Of a stretch of 64,000 bases of DNA, positions 43,430-54,492 are shown piece after piece (position 1 is the first letter of the stretch; each line of letters starts with the position of its first letter). The DNA lies in assembly GCF_002288925.2 (NCBI RefSeq), contig NW_022098076.1, positions 77,518,009 through 77,582,008 of the forward strand, given 5' to 3'. The notes below the pieces were generated by a model that worked only from the letters and a program-made list of their open reading frames with translations, ran no database searches and was not told the DNA's origin. This DNA is from Delphinapterus leucas. Lineage: Eukaryota; Chordata; Mammalia; Artiodactyla; Monodontidae. The position numbers were made by a program, and so were the translations under genes.

Positions 43430-44940
43430 TTAAGCAGAGGAATCACGTGATCTGACGTATGTTTTAATAGACTCACTCTGATGGCTGTGTTGGGGCTAGG
43501 TAGTAAGGGGGCAGGAAAAGTAGCCAAGACAAAAAGTGTTGGTGGTTTGGAGGATGAGGGTCTTGCTGCAAGTGGTGAGAAGCCGGTGGATTCTGGGTAT
43601 ATTTTGGAGGTAGAGTCATAGTGTGAAAGAAAGGGAGTCAAGGATGCCTCGGAGGTTTTTGGTCTGAACAACAGGAAGAGCTGAGTTTCCCAGCCACTGG
43701 GATGGGAAAGACTTTATGGAAGAACAGATTTTGGGGTGGGAGCGTATCAGGATATCAGTGTTGGTGTGTCTATTAGACATCCAGATGGGGAGGGTGGGTA
43801 GGCATTTGGCTCCATGAGTCTGGAGTTCAGAGACAGGTTCTAGCTGGAGATAAAAACTTGGGAATCATCAGTGGAGGACTGAGATCTGCTGGGACTGGAT
43901 GAGATTGCCAGGGGAGTGGGGCACGTGGAGAAGAGAAGTGACACAAATGCTGGGCCCTGGGACCTCCAGCAGAAGAAGGTGGTGGAGATTGAGAGGAGCA
44001 CATGAAGAAAAATGAGAAGGAATGGCGACAGGGTTGGAGGAGAACTGCAAGAGTGTGGTGCCCTGGAAACCAAGTGAGCAAAGTGTTCTAAGGAGAGGAA
44101 GGGAGCAGCCATGGCCGGGAATACTCAGGACGAGCGCTGAGCATTGACGATCGGATTCAGCTGCGTGGAGGTACTGGTGACTTGGAAAAGAGCAGTTTTG
44201 GTGGAGTGATGGGGTCATCCTTGGATTGGAAGGAGTATACGAGAGAAAGGAGAGAGGATTTGACAAAGGAGCACCGACAACTCTTACAAGGAGTTTTGTT
44301 CAGTGGAGGGAAAGTAGAGTGAAGAAAGGTTTTTAAATTAAATTTAATTTAATTTAATTTTTTTTTTTGGCGGTACGCGGGCCTCTCAGTGTTGTGGCCT
44401 CTCCCGTTGCGGAGCGCAGGTTCAGCAGCCATGGCTCACGGGCCCAGCCGCTCCGCGGCATGTGGGATCCTCCCGGACTGGGGCACGAACCCGTGTCCCC
44501 TGCAACAGCAGACGGACTCTCAAACACTGCGCCACCAGGGAAGCCCCTAATTTAATTTTTTAATTAAAATTTATTTATTTTTTAAGATGGGAGAAATAAC
44601 ATGCCAGTGGGAATAAACCAGTAGAGAAGGCGACTTTTGATAACAAAGGAGAGAGAGGGGAGAGCTGGTGGAGCCATGTCCTTGAGTGGGATCCAGGGTA
44701 CAGGTGGAGAAGCTGGTCTTCTACAGGGACAAGGATGGTCCATCCATAGAAAGGCGGGGAAGGCAGAGTCTATGGGAGCAGATGCCAGTGGGTGGGTAGA
44801 AGTGGAGGTGGGCAGCTGTGGCAGTTCTTTTCTGAGAGCTTCGGTTTTCTCAGTGAGGCAGGAGGCAAGGTTAGCAGCTGAGAGCAGAGATGGGAGAAGA
44901 GGTGCTGGAGGCTGAGGAGAGAGGATGGTCATCTCTAGAA
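43430..44940 (-). mobile_element. Long L2 LINE copy with reverse-transcriptase relic
   Basis: The 3' part is at the left ('gatctgacgtatgttttaat', 'gactcactctgatggctgtg'). Reading leftward on the minus strand, the frame 44266-43868 still shows L2 reverse-transcriptase wording: 'SLGFQGTTLLQF', then 'VPGPSICVTSLL' in the place of the family's VPQGSVLGPLLF, then 'GNLIQSQQ'. The YADD region falls in decayed sequence beyond. A SINE (44363-44547) interrupts it. It is dead: many stops and frame changes. Confidence 0.8.
44363..44547 (-). mobile_element. Cetacean CHR-type SINE, internally shortened
   Basis: Minus-strand head 'gggcttccctggtggcgcag', B-box-like 'gggttcgtgccccagtcc', and the body end 'gaggcccgcgtaccgc'. 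Duplication 'taatttaattttt' at 44350-44362 and 44548-44560. About 20 bases of the middle body ('ggctccggacgcgcagg' region) are missing compared with the copies at 23218 and 57661. Confidence 0.95.
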
Positions 44941-45329
44941 GGGTGGTAAGGTGAGTGGCCAGGGAATGAAGTGTGATGGCCAGGTAGCAGGAGGACCCAG
45001 AGGAGGTAATGAAGATGAATTACATGAAGACTGTGAGTGTTGGTTGTATGCTTTTCTCTAGCTGAGGGGCACAGTACAGAGGTGGATTTCAGGGTTTGCT
45101 AATGGAGCTCTACAAAGCAGGTGAGGGGCACCCTGAGGATTTCTCTTTATTTTCATTAAAACATATTACTGGTTACAGACTTACTAAACTGACTTAACAA
45201 ACTAGTAATGGGTTGTGACCCAGAGGTTGAAAAATCACTGATCTAAATGGCATACCATTTTTTTTTCCTACTTGGCTTCTTAAGGAAGAGACACAACCGT
45301 GGCCGGGATTTCTCTGAAAGTCCACCAGG
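44941..45329. other. Possible L2 remainder and single-copy DNA
   Basis: G/A-rich sequence to about 45040 may still be L2. Beyond it, 'gggttgtgacccagaggttg' recalls a hAT-type element, but I cannot assign it. Confidence 0.3.
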
Positions 45330-45430
45330 CGTTTGTTGAGTATCCTCTCGGAGCTTAGCACAAATTTCAGTGCTGTTGGGGAGACAGAAGAGAGATGAGA
45401 CATAGTTCCTGCCTTCAGGGTGAAGAGTTG
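45330..45430 (-). mobile_element. L2/MIR-related fragment
   Basis: 'gcgtttgttgagtatcctct' and 'gacatagttcctgccttcag' fit an antisense L2 3' end. Confidence 0.45.
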
Positions 45431-45779
45431 GTGAGGATGCAGGTCAGTGGCCCCTCCCTCACCAAGCACCTGGGTCAGGTTTTACTACTCAAAGATGGTG
45501 CCACACTGTGGTGCACTACTACCTAAAGTGTTAAATGGATGCCAAGTGACCAAACGTCACAGATGTCCATCATAATGTCAGTCTAAGCACACTTATTCTC
45601 CACATGTAGTCAGATCACCTGACTCCAAGACTGTCACCTCCTTTAACCCAAGCAGTAAACTCTGTTAATGCATCCTAAGACACTATCAACCTTTCAGGCA
45701 ACCTTGGAAAATTGTTGGCTCACACTGACCTTATGGTCAAACCTCACCCTCTGAGACTTAAAAAAAAAATCTTAGTTCT
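45431..45779. other. Single-copy DNA, nothing recognised
   Basis: No feature is recognised. Confidence 0.35.
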
Positions 45780-46460
45780 CATCAAGTCTTTATTATATAT
45801 TTGATTTTTTAGGGGTGTGTGTGGTCAACTAAATGTTCTTTCTGTTGGAAATTGGGGACTATGTGTTTTGGAGCTGTAGATACACACCTACTGAGTGGGG
45901 ATAAATTCTGGGTGGTGGTTCGCTCGAATTTTGGTTCGTCTTAGAACATATGGCCCTGCAGAAAACAGTCTGTGGGAGTCTTTGATGCAAAGGGAAAAAT
46001 AACTAATTTCTTCACCTTTTTGTTCTATTTTTGGTCTTAGATTCAAAGGGAAAATGAGTTAGGACCAAGGTGTTGTATTCAACCCCATTTTCCCATCATA
46101 TTTTAATTCAATATAAAAGGAGTTCCTCTCTCTCTGTGGCGTTCAAGGTTTATGGTCCCAGACATGGCATTTGCATGCTATTTACAGTTTGGATGCTTTG
46201 TGCTGACACACTTGCCACTGATGCAGTTGGGCTTGCCTTTCCAGGCAACAGTTAAACCAGCAGGAGACCACTTGTGTGTAATTTGTTGGAATGAAATCTA
46301 CATTTGGGGATTAGATTACTTACTAGTGTCATTTTGCTTTGAGTCGACTTTGTGGGTGGTCTCCAATAAACCCTGCATGTACAGCAAGTGTCAGCCCTGA
46401 TTATCTCCAAGCAAGCTTGTAATGACTGCACGGCTTGGTATTTACAAGAAAAAAACAGCT
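45780..46460. promoter_or_regulatory. Single-copy candidate conserved element
   Basis: No repeat match over about 680 bases. It contains 'gacatggcatttgcatgcta' (octamer-like ATTTGCAT), 'ttggggattagattact' and 'caagcttgtaatgactgc'. I infer a possible enhancer; conservation is untested. Confidence 0.3.
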
Positions 46461-46813
46461 TCCCTTAACTTTTAATTCAGGGAATGTGGGGGTGTGGACG
46501 AACCCCCCCCCAAAACGGTGGCAAAAGGCCCAGTGGGGCCATTCTTGAAGGGGTGCAACTTAACTTTCTGTTCTTTCTGGAGATCCGGGTAATAGCCACA
46601 AATGTCATTTGGGGCTCACCAGTTAGGACATTTGTCTTTAATGATGCCTGAAGGAACCGTTTTATCTTGGAATATAGTAGGACTAAGAGATTAGTTGAGG
46701 AGAACAGATGAGGGGAGTGAACTATATGGTTGGCTGAAGCATGAATATATACAGTAAATAACAACGTTCCAGGACCACCCTTGTGTCATCCTGGTGGTAA
46801 GAATTTTCTAGGG
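46461..46813. other. Single-copy DNA with a short poly-C
   Basis: No gene or repeat family is recognised; a C run lies at about 46503-46511. Confidence 0.35.
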
Positions 46814-47032
46814 CAATGGTTCTCAACCAAGGGTGATTTGGCCCTCCAGGGGATGTTTGGCAATGTCTGGAGACATTTTTGTTGTCACAGCTGCGAGGGT
46901 GCTACTACATCTCGTGGGTAAAGGCCAGGGATGCTCTTAACCATCCTACAATGCACAGACCACTCCCCCCTCCTCCTACAACAAAGAATTATTGTGCCCA
47001 AACATCAGTAGTGCCGAGTTGAGATCCTGCTA
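46814..47032. mobile_element. MER20 hAT DNA element
   Basis: 'ggttctcaaccaagggtgat', 'gcaatgtctggagacatttt', 'taaaggccagggatgctctt' and 'atcctacaatgcacagacca' are MER20 landmarks in order. Near full length. MER20 copies are known from the literature to be used as regulatory elements in the placental uterus; nothing here shows that this one is. Confidence 0.88.
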
Positions 47033-47199
47033 CAGAGTACCAGTGAATCCTTACCCCGGAGCAGTGGGGTAACACAGTTTTGCCCTTCCCATCTTCTTCT
47101 TTTTTACCCTCAACATCCTGTGGTCCACTTTGATTCCTTGTGCATCCCTGCTTCCTTGGAACCCTCGGGATACTGGAACTAAAATATTACAGATTTACG

Positions 47200-47440
47200 T
47201 CGTGGAGAATGTCAGCTTTGGGGCTAGGCAGATCTGGATTAAATCCCAGCCTAACGCCTTCAATTTGGGTGGTTTTGGGGACAAATTACTTAATCTCTCT
47301 GAGCCTGAATTAAAAAAAATCTGAAACAGTGGGGACTGTAGTCCTTACCTTACTGGATGGGAGTGAGGATTAAATTTATGTAAATTTATCAGTACTTGGT
47401 CTGCTAGGTAGTAGATACTTCATAGCACTTTTATCACTGC
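47200..47440 (-). mobile_element. MIR SINE
   Basis: Antisense MIR: 'cagatctggattaaatccca', 'acaaattacttaatctctct', 'gagtgaggattaaatttatg' and 'aggtagtagatacttcatag'. Confidence 0.8.
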
Positions 47441-47499
47441 ACGTCCTTGCTTGCAATGACTAAAGTTCACTTTCCCCCTCTTTAAACGTTATCCCGGCA

Positions 47500-47880
47500 A
47501 TTTATTTTTATTGTGGAAAATGTATAAAAAGGGCAAGCAAGCCAGAAGAAAAAAGTAAATCACCTGTAATCTTATGCCTCAGAGATAATCACTGTTAATG
47601 CTTTTTGTATATGTATTTTAGGCTCCCCCCCACCCCTCTTTCTCTCCCTGTGTCTGTGTGTTCTTGCTGTGTATACTGTTTAGTGACTTGCTTTTTAGAC
47701 CTAACGATGTATTAGGGACATCTCTTCATGTTGATAAATACAGATTTACATCATCTACATCATCATTTTAAAAAGCTGCCTAGTATTTTATTGTATTGAT
47801 GAACCATGATTTAGTCAATCAGTCCCTTATATCCTTGGACATTTAGATCATTAGAGTTATTCTTCAAAGCCCGGAGAAGG
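47500..47880 (-). mobile_element. Ancient LINE fragment (L1M-like)
   Basis: 'cacctgtaatcttatgcctc', 'agagataatcactgttaatg' and 'acatctcttcatgttgataa' are typical of an old antisense L1M 3' segment. Confidence 0.5.
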
Positions 47881-48097
47881 TCTTGTCTAGGTTGTCCAAA
47901 GTTCATGGTTTGTAGTTCTAGAAAGCTAGCTCTTTCTGTGCCCATTTGCTGCCGTATAAACTTCTGCAGGTAGTTCATTCAGGAGGGCAGCTCTCTGCAC
48001 CAGGTAAATGTCCTCTGCTCGCACTCTCCCTGGGCTGCCCGCTCCCCTGTGTGTGTGTGGGGATAGCTGAGCCAGGGCTCTTTTCTTCTTATGACAC

Positions 48098-48332
48098 AGC
48101 ATAATATAGTGCCTTCAGAGCTCAGGCCCTGGAGTCAGGCTGCCCAGGTTCAAATCCCAGCTCCCTTGCTTGGGTATGTACCCTCACCTCCCTGAGCCTC
48201 AGTTTCCACATCTGTAAAATGGTGATACCAACTGTTCCTGCATCACAGAGTTGTTCTTAGAAGTAAATGAGGTAGGATACATCAGGCATATATGCAAGCT
48301 CTGATATATAATAAGCACTCAATACCTTTTAA
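48098..48332 (-). mobile_element. MIR SINE, near full length
   Basis: Antisense MIR: 'tgcccaggttcaaatcccag', 'ctccctgagcctcagtttcc', 'atctgtaaaatggtgatacc' and 'aataagcactcaataccttt'. Confidence 0.88.
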
Positions 48333-48519
48333 GTCCCGTCAGGCAGGAACGAATGCCTGACAAGCCGAGTGCTTCCTGGAAGTCTTTCTCCTGTTACTCT
48401 GTGTACATCACTGTCTAATACTATCAGGCGTCCCCCATCCCTCCACCCCAAGGAGCAGCAGCAGCTGGAGTTTAAAGATTTCTACGTGCTGCTTCTCTGG
48501 GGGCTTTTGCTTTTAACCA

Positions 48520-49010
48520 CTGTGTATTTGTTTCCTATTGCCGCTGTGACAAATAACCACAAGCAAAGTGGCTTTAACATAACACAAACTTATCTTATAG
48601 TTCTGCAGGTTAGAAGTCCAAAATCTGTTTCACTGTGCTAAAGTCAATACGTTGATGGGGCTGCGTTCCTTCTGGAATGGGAGAAGGAAGATTCTATGAC
48701 AGAACCCATTTCTTTGCCTTCTCCAGCTTATAGACGCTGCCCATGTTCCTTGGCTTGTGGCCTCGCAACACTCTGACTTATGCTTTTGCTGTCACGTTGC
48801 TTCTGCCCCTGACCCCTGTGCCTCACTCTTATAAGGACACCTGTGATGACATTGGGCCCACCAGATAATCCAGGATAATCTCCCCATTTCAATGTCCATA
48901 ACTTTAATCATCTCTGTGAAGTCCCCCTGGCCAAGAAAGGTGGCATATTCACAGATTCCAGGGATTAGGGGGAGGACATCTTTGGGAGGCCATTAATTCA
49001 GGCTTACCAC
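48520..49010 (-). mobile_element. MaLR LTR (MLT1/MST type)
   Basis: 'tttcctattgccgctgtgac', 'aagtggctttaacataacac', 'tcttataaggacacctgtga' and 'gggaggccattaattcaggc' follow the antisense MLT1/MST LTR. Confidence 0.78.
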
Positions 49011-50289
49011 ATGCCTCATGTACCACGTTCATGACTTGCCCTTTTGACCTCAGACACTGCTGGTAGCTCAGGCTCTGGGGATACCTGACAAGTATGCATC
49101 ACACCTGACAGGTATCTGAGTGCTGGGATCCTTGCCTTGGACCAAGTTTAGCGTCTGAGCAGTGCCTCTGCTGCAGGCGGTGGGTGAGCACGAAAGAACA
49201 CTGCCCAGCGAATGCTCAGATGTCTGGGTGTCCCTCAGCTTCTCTCCTTGACCCCTATGGTGCCTGGTTGCTCCAGAGTCTCGCCGTTTCGTGCTCTGCT
49301 GGCTGTCACACAATTCGTTTTCCTAGGGTCTGTCCCCCTGGCAGACTCCCACTGGCCTGAGACAAGCCCTCCTTCCTTTTCTTTCCCTTCACACTGCCTG
49401 GCTTGGAGCACATCACACTCCTACTCCCCAGGATGGATTCCTGGCTGCGTTCCTTCAGGTGGTTTTGTTCTCCAGAGTGTAGTTAGAGGATCCCCGCTCA
49501 CCGTCACAAGTTCGCCTCGCCTCCCCAACCGGAAGTGCCCTAAGAGTCATTCTTCTTCTACCTTGTCCAGCCTGTGCTGTCCTCTGCCCAGCTCCCAGAG
49601 GTCTCCGTGCTCAGTGTGGCCCTAGGAGCTCCCTGTGCCTTGCTAGTCCACAGGAAGACCCAAGGCTCAGGCAGGGCCCTGTGGTACTCAGGCCAACACT
49701 GGACCACCAGAGGTGGGCACTCTGAGGGCAGGTGTACAAGTGTCCCCCAACACCAAGCTGGGGTGGTCAGCCGGTGAGATCCCTGGGCCCGTGGCTGGTG
49801 CAGACCTTCTCTCAGCATCTCCCTGCTAAATCCCTCTTAGATGACCTTCCGGGATGTGACCGTGGGAAAGGGGGCTCCTTTCAGGGTCCTTCTTGCTTGC
49901 CTTTCTCCCCATTTCTCTCAGACTCCACCCACACCCAACAGAAAGCTCTATTCTTTTCGTGTTGTTTTCTTGCCTCAATGACCTTCAAGGCCCAATTAGG
50001 GAGGATGGAATCACCCTTTAGATGACAGCCCCAAATCATTAGTAACATAAAGCGTGGCTTTCCCAAGCAGGGCCTGGTTAATTGCCTAGAAGCATGAGGC
50101 TCTGTTTTTTAAGCAACAAGAAAATAAGTTGCATTTTGATATAAAAACCAGGTCGATGATTCCTATCCTATAGAGATCCGACTTTCTCACCCTCAGGCAA
50201 ATGAGAATGACTGAGTAGCCTCTTCCACTTCCACACATTCTTAAGTCTGTTTTTTCTTTTAGTTTTTCAAAATTTGCTCAGCGTTACAG
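49011..50289. other. GC-richer single-copy DNA, no gene called
   Basis: Multiple overlapping frames of 60-137 codons on both strands at 49068-50025 reflect GC-rich composition. The 137-codon plus-strand frame (49212-49625) is Ser/Pro-rich with no recognised domain. Confidence 0.4.
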
Positions 50290-50590
50290 AACCGCTAGCT
50301 GAATATAAAGACAGAAAAAATGCACCCATGATGGGACTGTCACCCCCAACAAATTAAACTATTTTTATTTTTTTTCCATGTGCCCTTCCAGTTTTTGTCC
50401 CCATGGACATATAATTGAAATAGTCGTAATCATAGGGTAGCAATCATTTTGTGTTCTGCATTTTTCCACTTAGCATTAATTATATCATAAGCATTTTTTC
50501 CATGTTGCTGCAAAGTCATTGTAATTATCATTTTTGATGACTGTATAAGAATTCATCAAGAGGGGAGTAGAGATTACTTAACCCTTGTTC
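50290..50590 (-). mobile_element. Ancient LINE fragment (L1M-like)
   Basis: 'tttgtgttctgcatttttcc', 'acttagcattaattatatca' and 'ttttccatgttgctgcaaag' match a common old antisense LINE 3' segment. Confidence 0.5.
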
Positions 50591-51690
50591 TGTTGTGGGA
50601 CCTCCTGCCATGGTGTTCTGTTCCTCCTTCGGGGCTGCCCTTGGCATCCTGTCCCTCTGCCATCCTCTGGGTGAGGGAGGGAGTGCTGATGGAGTGGACA
50701 GGAGGAGAAGTGGAGTGAGTTACAAGAAGCCTACTTTACACACATTCGCAGTTAAGGCTCCTGAAGGCGAGAGCTGGAGGGAAACCTGGCCTCTACCTCC
50801 TTCAGACCTTCACTAATGGCTAGTTTCGAGAATGACTTTGTCACTTCCATTCTGCGATATGCCTTTCAATGCCCAGAGGAAAGGTGGCTGTAGGAAACTG
50901 ATTGAGAAAACAAACATAAGCTATCAGTTTTAGCTTCACTAGTCATCAAAATCAACTCCCAAATGCTATTCTAAACTCTGAAAGTAGAGATAAAATTGTT
51001 ATCAATCACGTATTTAGTGCTGATTAGAGCTAACTTGAGAGGATTTCAACTATGATGGGGTTTCTTAAAGTTCCACGAGTTCTAGGTCCACAAGATGCTT
51101 TAAAAAACAAGGGAACCTCGACAGAAATGTTTGGAAAACAGTGATGTTGCATGCTGCCTCCCCTTCTAGGGTACAACGCCTATTAACATATTCAATGCCC
51201 TGAGAAAGCCTGGAGGGAGGAAAACTCCTTGACTTTTATTGGCCCAGCGTCTCCCAAGGCCATGGGACACTTTTGTCTTATGCTACCTCCACCAGTCAGT
51301 GTCTCTGCTCAGGAAAATGAAATCAGCTAGGTAATCCAGAGAGCATTTGTTACTGAGACCTCATTGAAAAAGTGCTGGGAGAGCTGAAAGAGCCACAAGA
51401 TGTTGTGACTCAGAGATTCCGAACTGCAGGGAATGGCTGCAATCCAAAGGGTGAGTGTGGTGTTCCCAGGACATGGGACACTCTTGTTCCTGCAACACGA
51501 GAGGTAACCCAGAGGGTGCAGAGACCAGCAAGGGGGACACAGAACCTGGGGGCCCACAGCAAGTGGTGAGACTACTGGGGAGACGCAAAGCCCTGTTTCT
51601 GGGAGGACAGAGGCGGCCTGAGCTGTGAGTGCTGGATCTGTGGAAGGACCCTGGAGTCCACAGCTATTTCCTGGAGAAAGTGTCGTCCTC
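50591..51690. other. Single-copy DNA, nothing recognised
   Basis: No gene or repeat is recognised. Frames at 51327-51588 on both strands overlap. Confidence 0.4.
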
Positions 51691-52274
51691 TATAATAAGC
51701 AGAATTCTGGTCCTGATGGTCTCTGCCACCGGGTGTCATGTCCACGAATGTGGCGACAGGGACTTTGCCTATGTGATTAAGCTTACTAATCAGCTGGCCT
51801 TACGACAGGGAGCTTATCCTGGATTACCTGGTACGGACCCAATGTCACCTCAGGGGCCTTTAAAAGTAGAAGAGGAAGCCAGGATGGGAAGTCAGAGAAA
51901 TTCAAAGCATGAGAGCATTCAGCGTGCCGTCGCTGGTTTTGAACATGGAAGAGGCCACGAGCCAAGGAATGCAGGCAGCCTCTGGAAGCTGAGAACGACC
52001 GTCAGCCTACAGCCAGCACAGAACCCTCAGGGATCTCGGCCCTAAACTTCATAAAACTGGATTCTGCTAACAACCCAGATTCGCCTGGAAGTAGATTCTC
52101 CCACAGAGCCTCCAGAGAAGAGTTCAAGCTGGCCAACACCTTGATCTTAGCCTTATGAGACCCTAAGCAGAGAACCCAGCCAAGTCCACTGGATTTCTGA
52201 CCTACAGAACTGTGAGTGTTGCTTTAAACCACTAAATTTGTGGCAAATTACGGCAGCAATAGAAAACTAATACA
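51691..52274 (+). mobile_element. MaLR LTR (MLT1 type)
   Basis: Sense MLT1: 'ataataagcagaattctggt', 'gggactttgcctatgtgatt', 'ggcagcctctggaagctgag', 'caacaccttgatcttagcct' and 'ggcagcaatagaaaactaat'. The 138-codon frame at 51629-52045 lies mostly inside it and is not a gene. Confidence 0.88.
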
Positions 52275-52604
52275 CCCTCCCAACTTCAAATCACCTGCCA
52301 TTCCCTCACATTGGCAGAATCTAACTGGAAGCCCCTTGGCAAGGAGGAAATGTACTTTGTAGGGTCCCAGCTCCTCCGTAATTCAGCACAGAAGGACGGG
52401 AGTGAAAGCAAAAAGCACATGGGTGGGCAAGTCTCTGGCATCTGCTAATGTTTGGTGGGAAGAATATTAGGAAAACCACTTTGGGGAATTCTGATTATGA
52501 CACAGTAGAGTTGGACTTTTGAAATGGGTACATCGAGACTTCCCCCAAAATGAATGAAGATGATATATTCACGTTAATTTTGTAAGATTGCTAAAGGGGC
52601 GCGG

Positions 52605-52745
52605 TGGGGTGTCGTGGAGAGAACCCCACAAGCTGGAGGTCAAGTCCCAGCTCTGCACTCACTCCTTGGTGACTGTGGGTGCCTCGCCTTCCCAGGGCCT
52701 CAGCTTCTGCTCTTGTGGAGTGAAGGAAATTGACGAAAGCACCAG
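52605..52745 (-). mobile_element. MIR fragment
   Basis: 'tggaggtcaagtcccagctc', 'gggcctcagcttctgctctt' and 'gtgaaggaaattgacgaaag' are antisense MIR. Confidence 0.65.
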
Positions 52746-52749
52746 TCAG

Positions 52750-53075
52750 GTCCTTGCAAGAATTTTATCTCTACCTGGAGAACGATTTTACTCTCGTTTA
52801 AATGATTGTAGATTCACTATAAATGATTGTCATCATGTTTATGATTGATTTGATGCTGAACTCTTGATTAGCACCAGAACCCCCAATCGTGAGATTGTCA
52901 CTAAGAGAAATTATGATCCAGCTTGCAGTTATCTGCTCACCAATATGGGACAAATGGGTTGATTCAATAATGATAATCCTTGATCCCAAGTAAAGTAAGG
53001 GGCCTCCAATGTGGGCATAAAATTGATTTTCATTGTTATAACAAGTGGTGGCCATGCTGTATTACCTCTGCACTG
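52750..53075. promoter_or_regulatory. AT-rich single-copy block
   Basis: Repeated 'aaatgattgt' motifs (52800-52850) and TGATT/AATCA cores, with no repeat family recognised. Could be a regulatory element; low confidence. Confidence 0.2.
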
Positions 53076-53079
53076 TGAG

Positions 53080-53215
53080 GGGAAGTTAGAGCAATGAATC
53101 GTAGAACTACCTGGCTTCAGGGAGCTTTCTGATCTAGTTGAGGAGACAAGATGGACACGGGGAAATGATTGGATGGTAACAGGAATGAATAGAAGCGTGT
53201 CTTAAATCACATAGC
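53080..53215 (-). mobile_element. L2 3' fragment
   Basis: 'cttcagggagctttctgatc' followed by 'gttgaggagacaagatggac' fits the antisense L2 3' UTR. Confidence 0.5.
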
Positions 53216-53874
53216 AGGTTTATGTCAACTTGGTGTCATTGCACCGGGCGTTTTAGAAAGGAGGCGTTTCCCTTTATCTTTCTAGATTGTAGAGAGAGAC
53301 ACAAATCTCTGAGCAGCAGTGGCTCAGAGCTGGCTTTTGTTGGACTGTGCATTCTTCCCTGGCTCTCACTGCGAACTGCTCCATTAAGCCGTGGGCGTCT
53401 TATGTGACAGTTTCCTGCAGGGTATGAAAGGTAGCTTGCCACCCACCTTGAACAGGTTGTTTCTTGAGATATTTGAAAGTAAAACAAAGTACCCTGCCAT
53501 TAATGGAAAGCTAGAATTTTCTGTCTGCTTGTACTTCTGACAGGTTGGTTGGTGCTTTCACTGGCTGTGTGTGCCTTTTCAAAATGCATGTTTTTAGCCT
53601 GTTACCCCTGGGTGGATTAATTCCTAATGCTCCTCTTTGATATGCAATGATGCCATGCTCTTTATACAATCCTCTTCTGTGGGGGTGTTGCCCACAGTGT
53701 GGAAGCAGCAGCCCTGCCTTCCAAGAACCTGCACATCTTCACAGTTAGCTGAAGTTTTCATTTTTCACCTGGATGTTCAGGGATCATGGAGATATAGCTT
53801 CTGAGCTTTCAGCCTCTTCGATATTAGAAGGAGCTTTATGTGTTGTATGTACAATGTTTCTTTTTCTTCCCTAG
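53216..53874. other. Single-copy DNA, ends in a polypyrimidine tract
   Basis: No gene or repeat is recognised. The last 25 bases form a splice-acceptor-like polypyrimidine tract ending 'cttccctag'. Confidence 0.4.
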
Positions 53875-53961
53875 GGGACTGTGTGGTTTTGGAAACTTTC
53901 GAAGTGGGGCATGGAACCAACGTTGCCTTTTCAGTCATAGAGTCACTGTTTCTCTATGACA
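53875..53961 (+). other. Possible small exon (87 bp), unproven
   Basis: It is preceded by a strong polypyrimidine tract and TAG, and followed by 'gtaagaaa', a reasonable donor. The frame that skips two bases is open from the acceptor through the donor (28 codons, beginning DCVVLETFEV), giving an exon divisible by three with matching phase at both ends. The other two frames contain stops. It resembles no protein family I know and may be chance; no partner exon is visible. Confidence 0.2.
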
Positions 53962-53964
53962 GTA

Positions 53965-54155
53965 AGAAACAAGAGTATGGCACTGGGAGCGCTGCCTGGG
54001 ATTGAGTTCTGATTCCAACATTTCTTTGGACAAGTTTCTTAACCTTTCCGAAACTCAGTTTTCTCATATGTGAAGTGAGGGAAGAACAACCTGATAGGGT
54101 TGCTTTGAGGATTAATAAGTGCTTAATACATGTTAGTTAACATTATCATCATCTT
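53965..54155 (-). mobile_element. MIR SINE
   Basis: Antisense MIR: 'gacaagtttcttaacctttc', 'gaaactcagttttctcatat', 'gggttgctttgaggattaat' and 'gtgcttaatacatgttagtt'. Confidence 0.75.
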
Positions 54156-54492
54156 TATGATCATGACCATCATCACCATCACATTAGTGCCATTGTAATC
54201 CTCACCATGACCGTCAACAGCATCATCAAGATCATCATTGTTTTTTTTTTTTTAACATCTTTATTGGAGTATAATTGCTTTACAATGGTGTGTTAGTTTC
54301 TGCTTTATAACAAAGTGAATCTGTTATGCATATACATATGTCCCCATATCTCTTCCCTCTCGCGTCTCCCTCCCTCCCGCCCTCCCTATCGCACCCCTCT
54401 AGGTGGTCACAAAGCACCGAGCTAAGATCATCATTATTATTATCACCATCACCATCACCATCACCATCACCATCACCATCATTACCATCAGT
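54140..54492. repeat. (ATC)n/(CACCAT)n region split by an L1
   Basis: Imperfect ATC/CAT repeats at 54146-54239, resuming at 54424 as ATC/ATT and a purer (CACCAT)n run at about 54442-54480. The two halves were one microsatellite before L1 insertion. Confidence 0.85.
54240..54423 (-). mobile_element. Young L1 3' end inside a microsatellite
   Basis: A T tract (the L1 poly-A), then 'acatctttattggagtataa', 'atggtgtgttagtttctgct' and 'taggtggtcacaaagcaccg'. The 12-bp duplication 'aagatcatcatt' lies at 54228-54239 and 54424-54435. The copy at 29067 has the same 5' truncation zone. Confidence 0.95.

Noticed and set aside
49212..49625. A 137-codon Ser/Pro-rich plus-strand frame.
   Set aside because: GC-rich stretch with overlapping openings on both strands and no recognised domain.
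51629..52045. A 138-codon plus-strand frame.
   Set aside because: Most of it is MLT1 LTR sequence.
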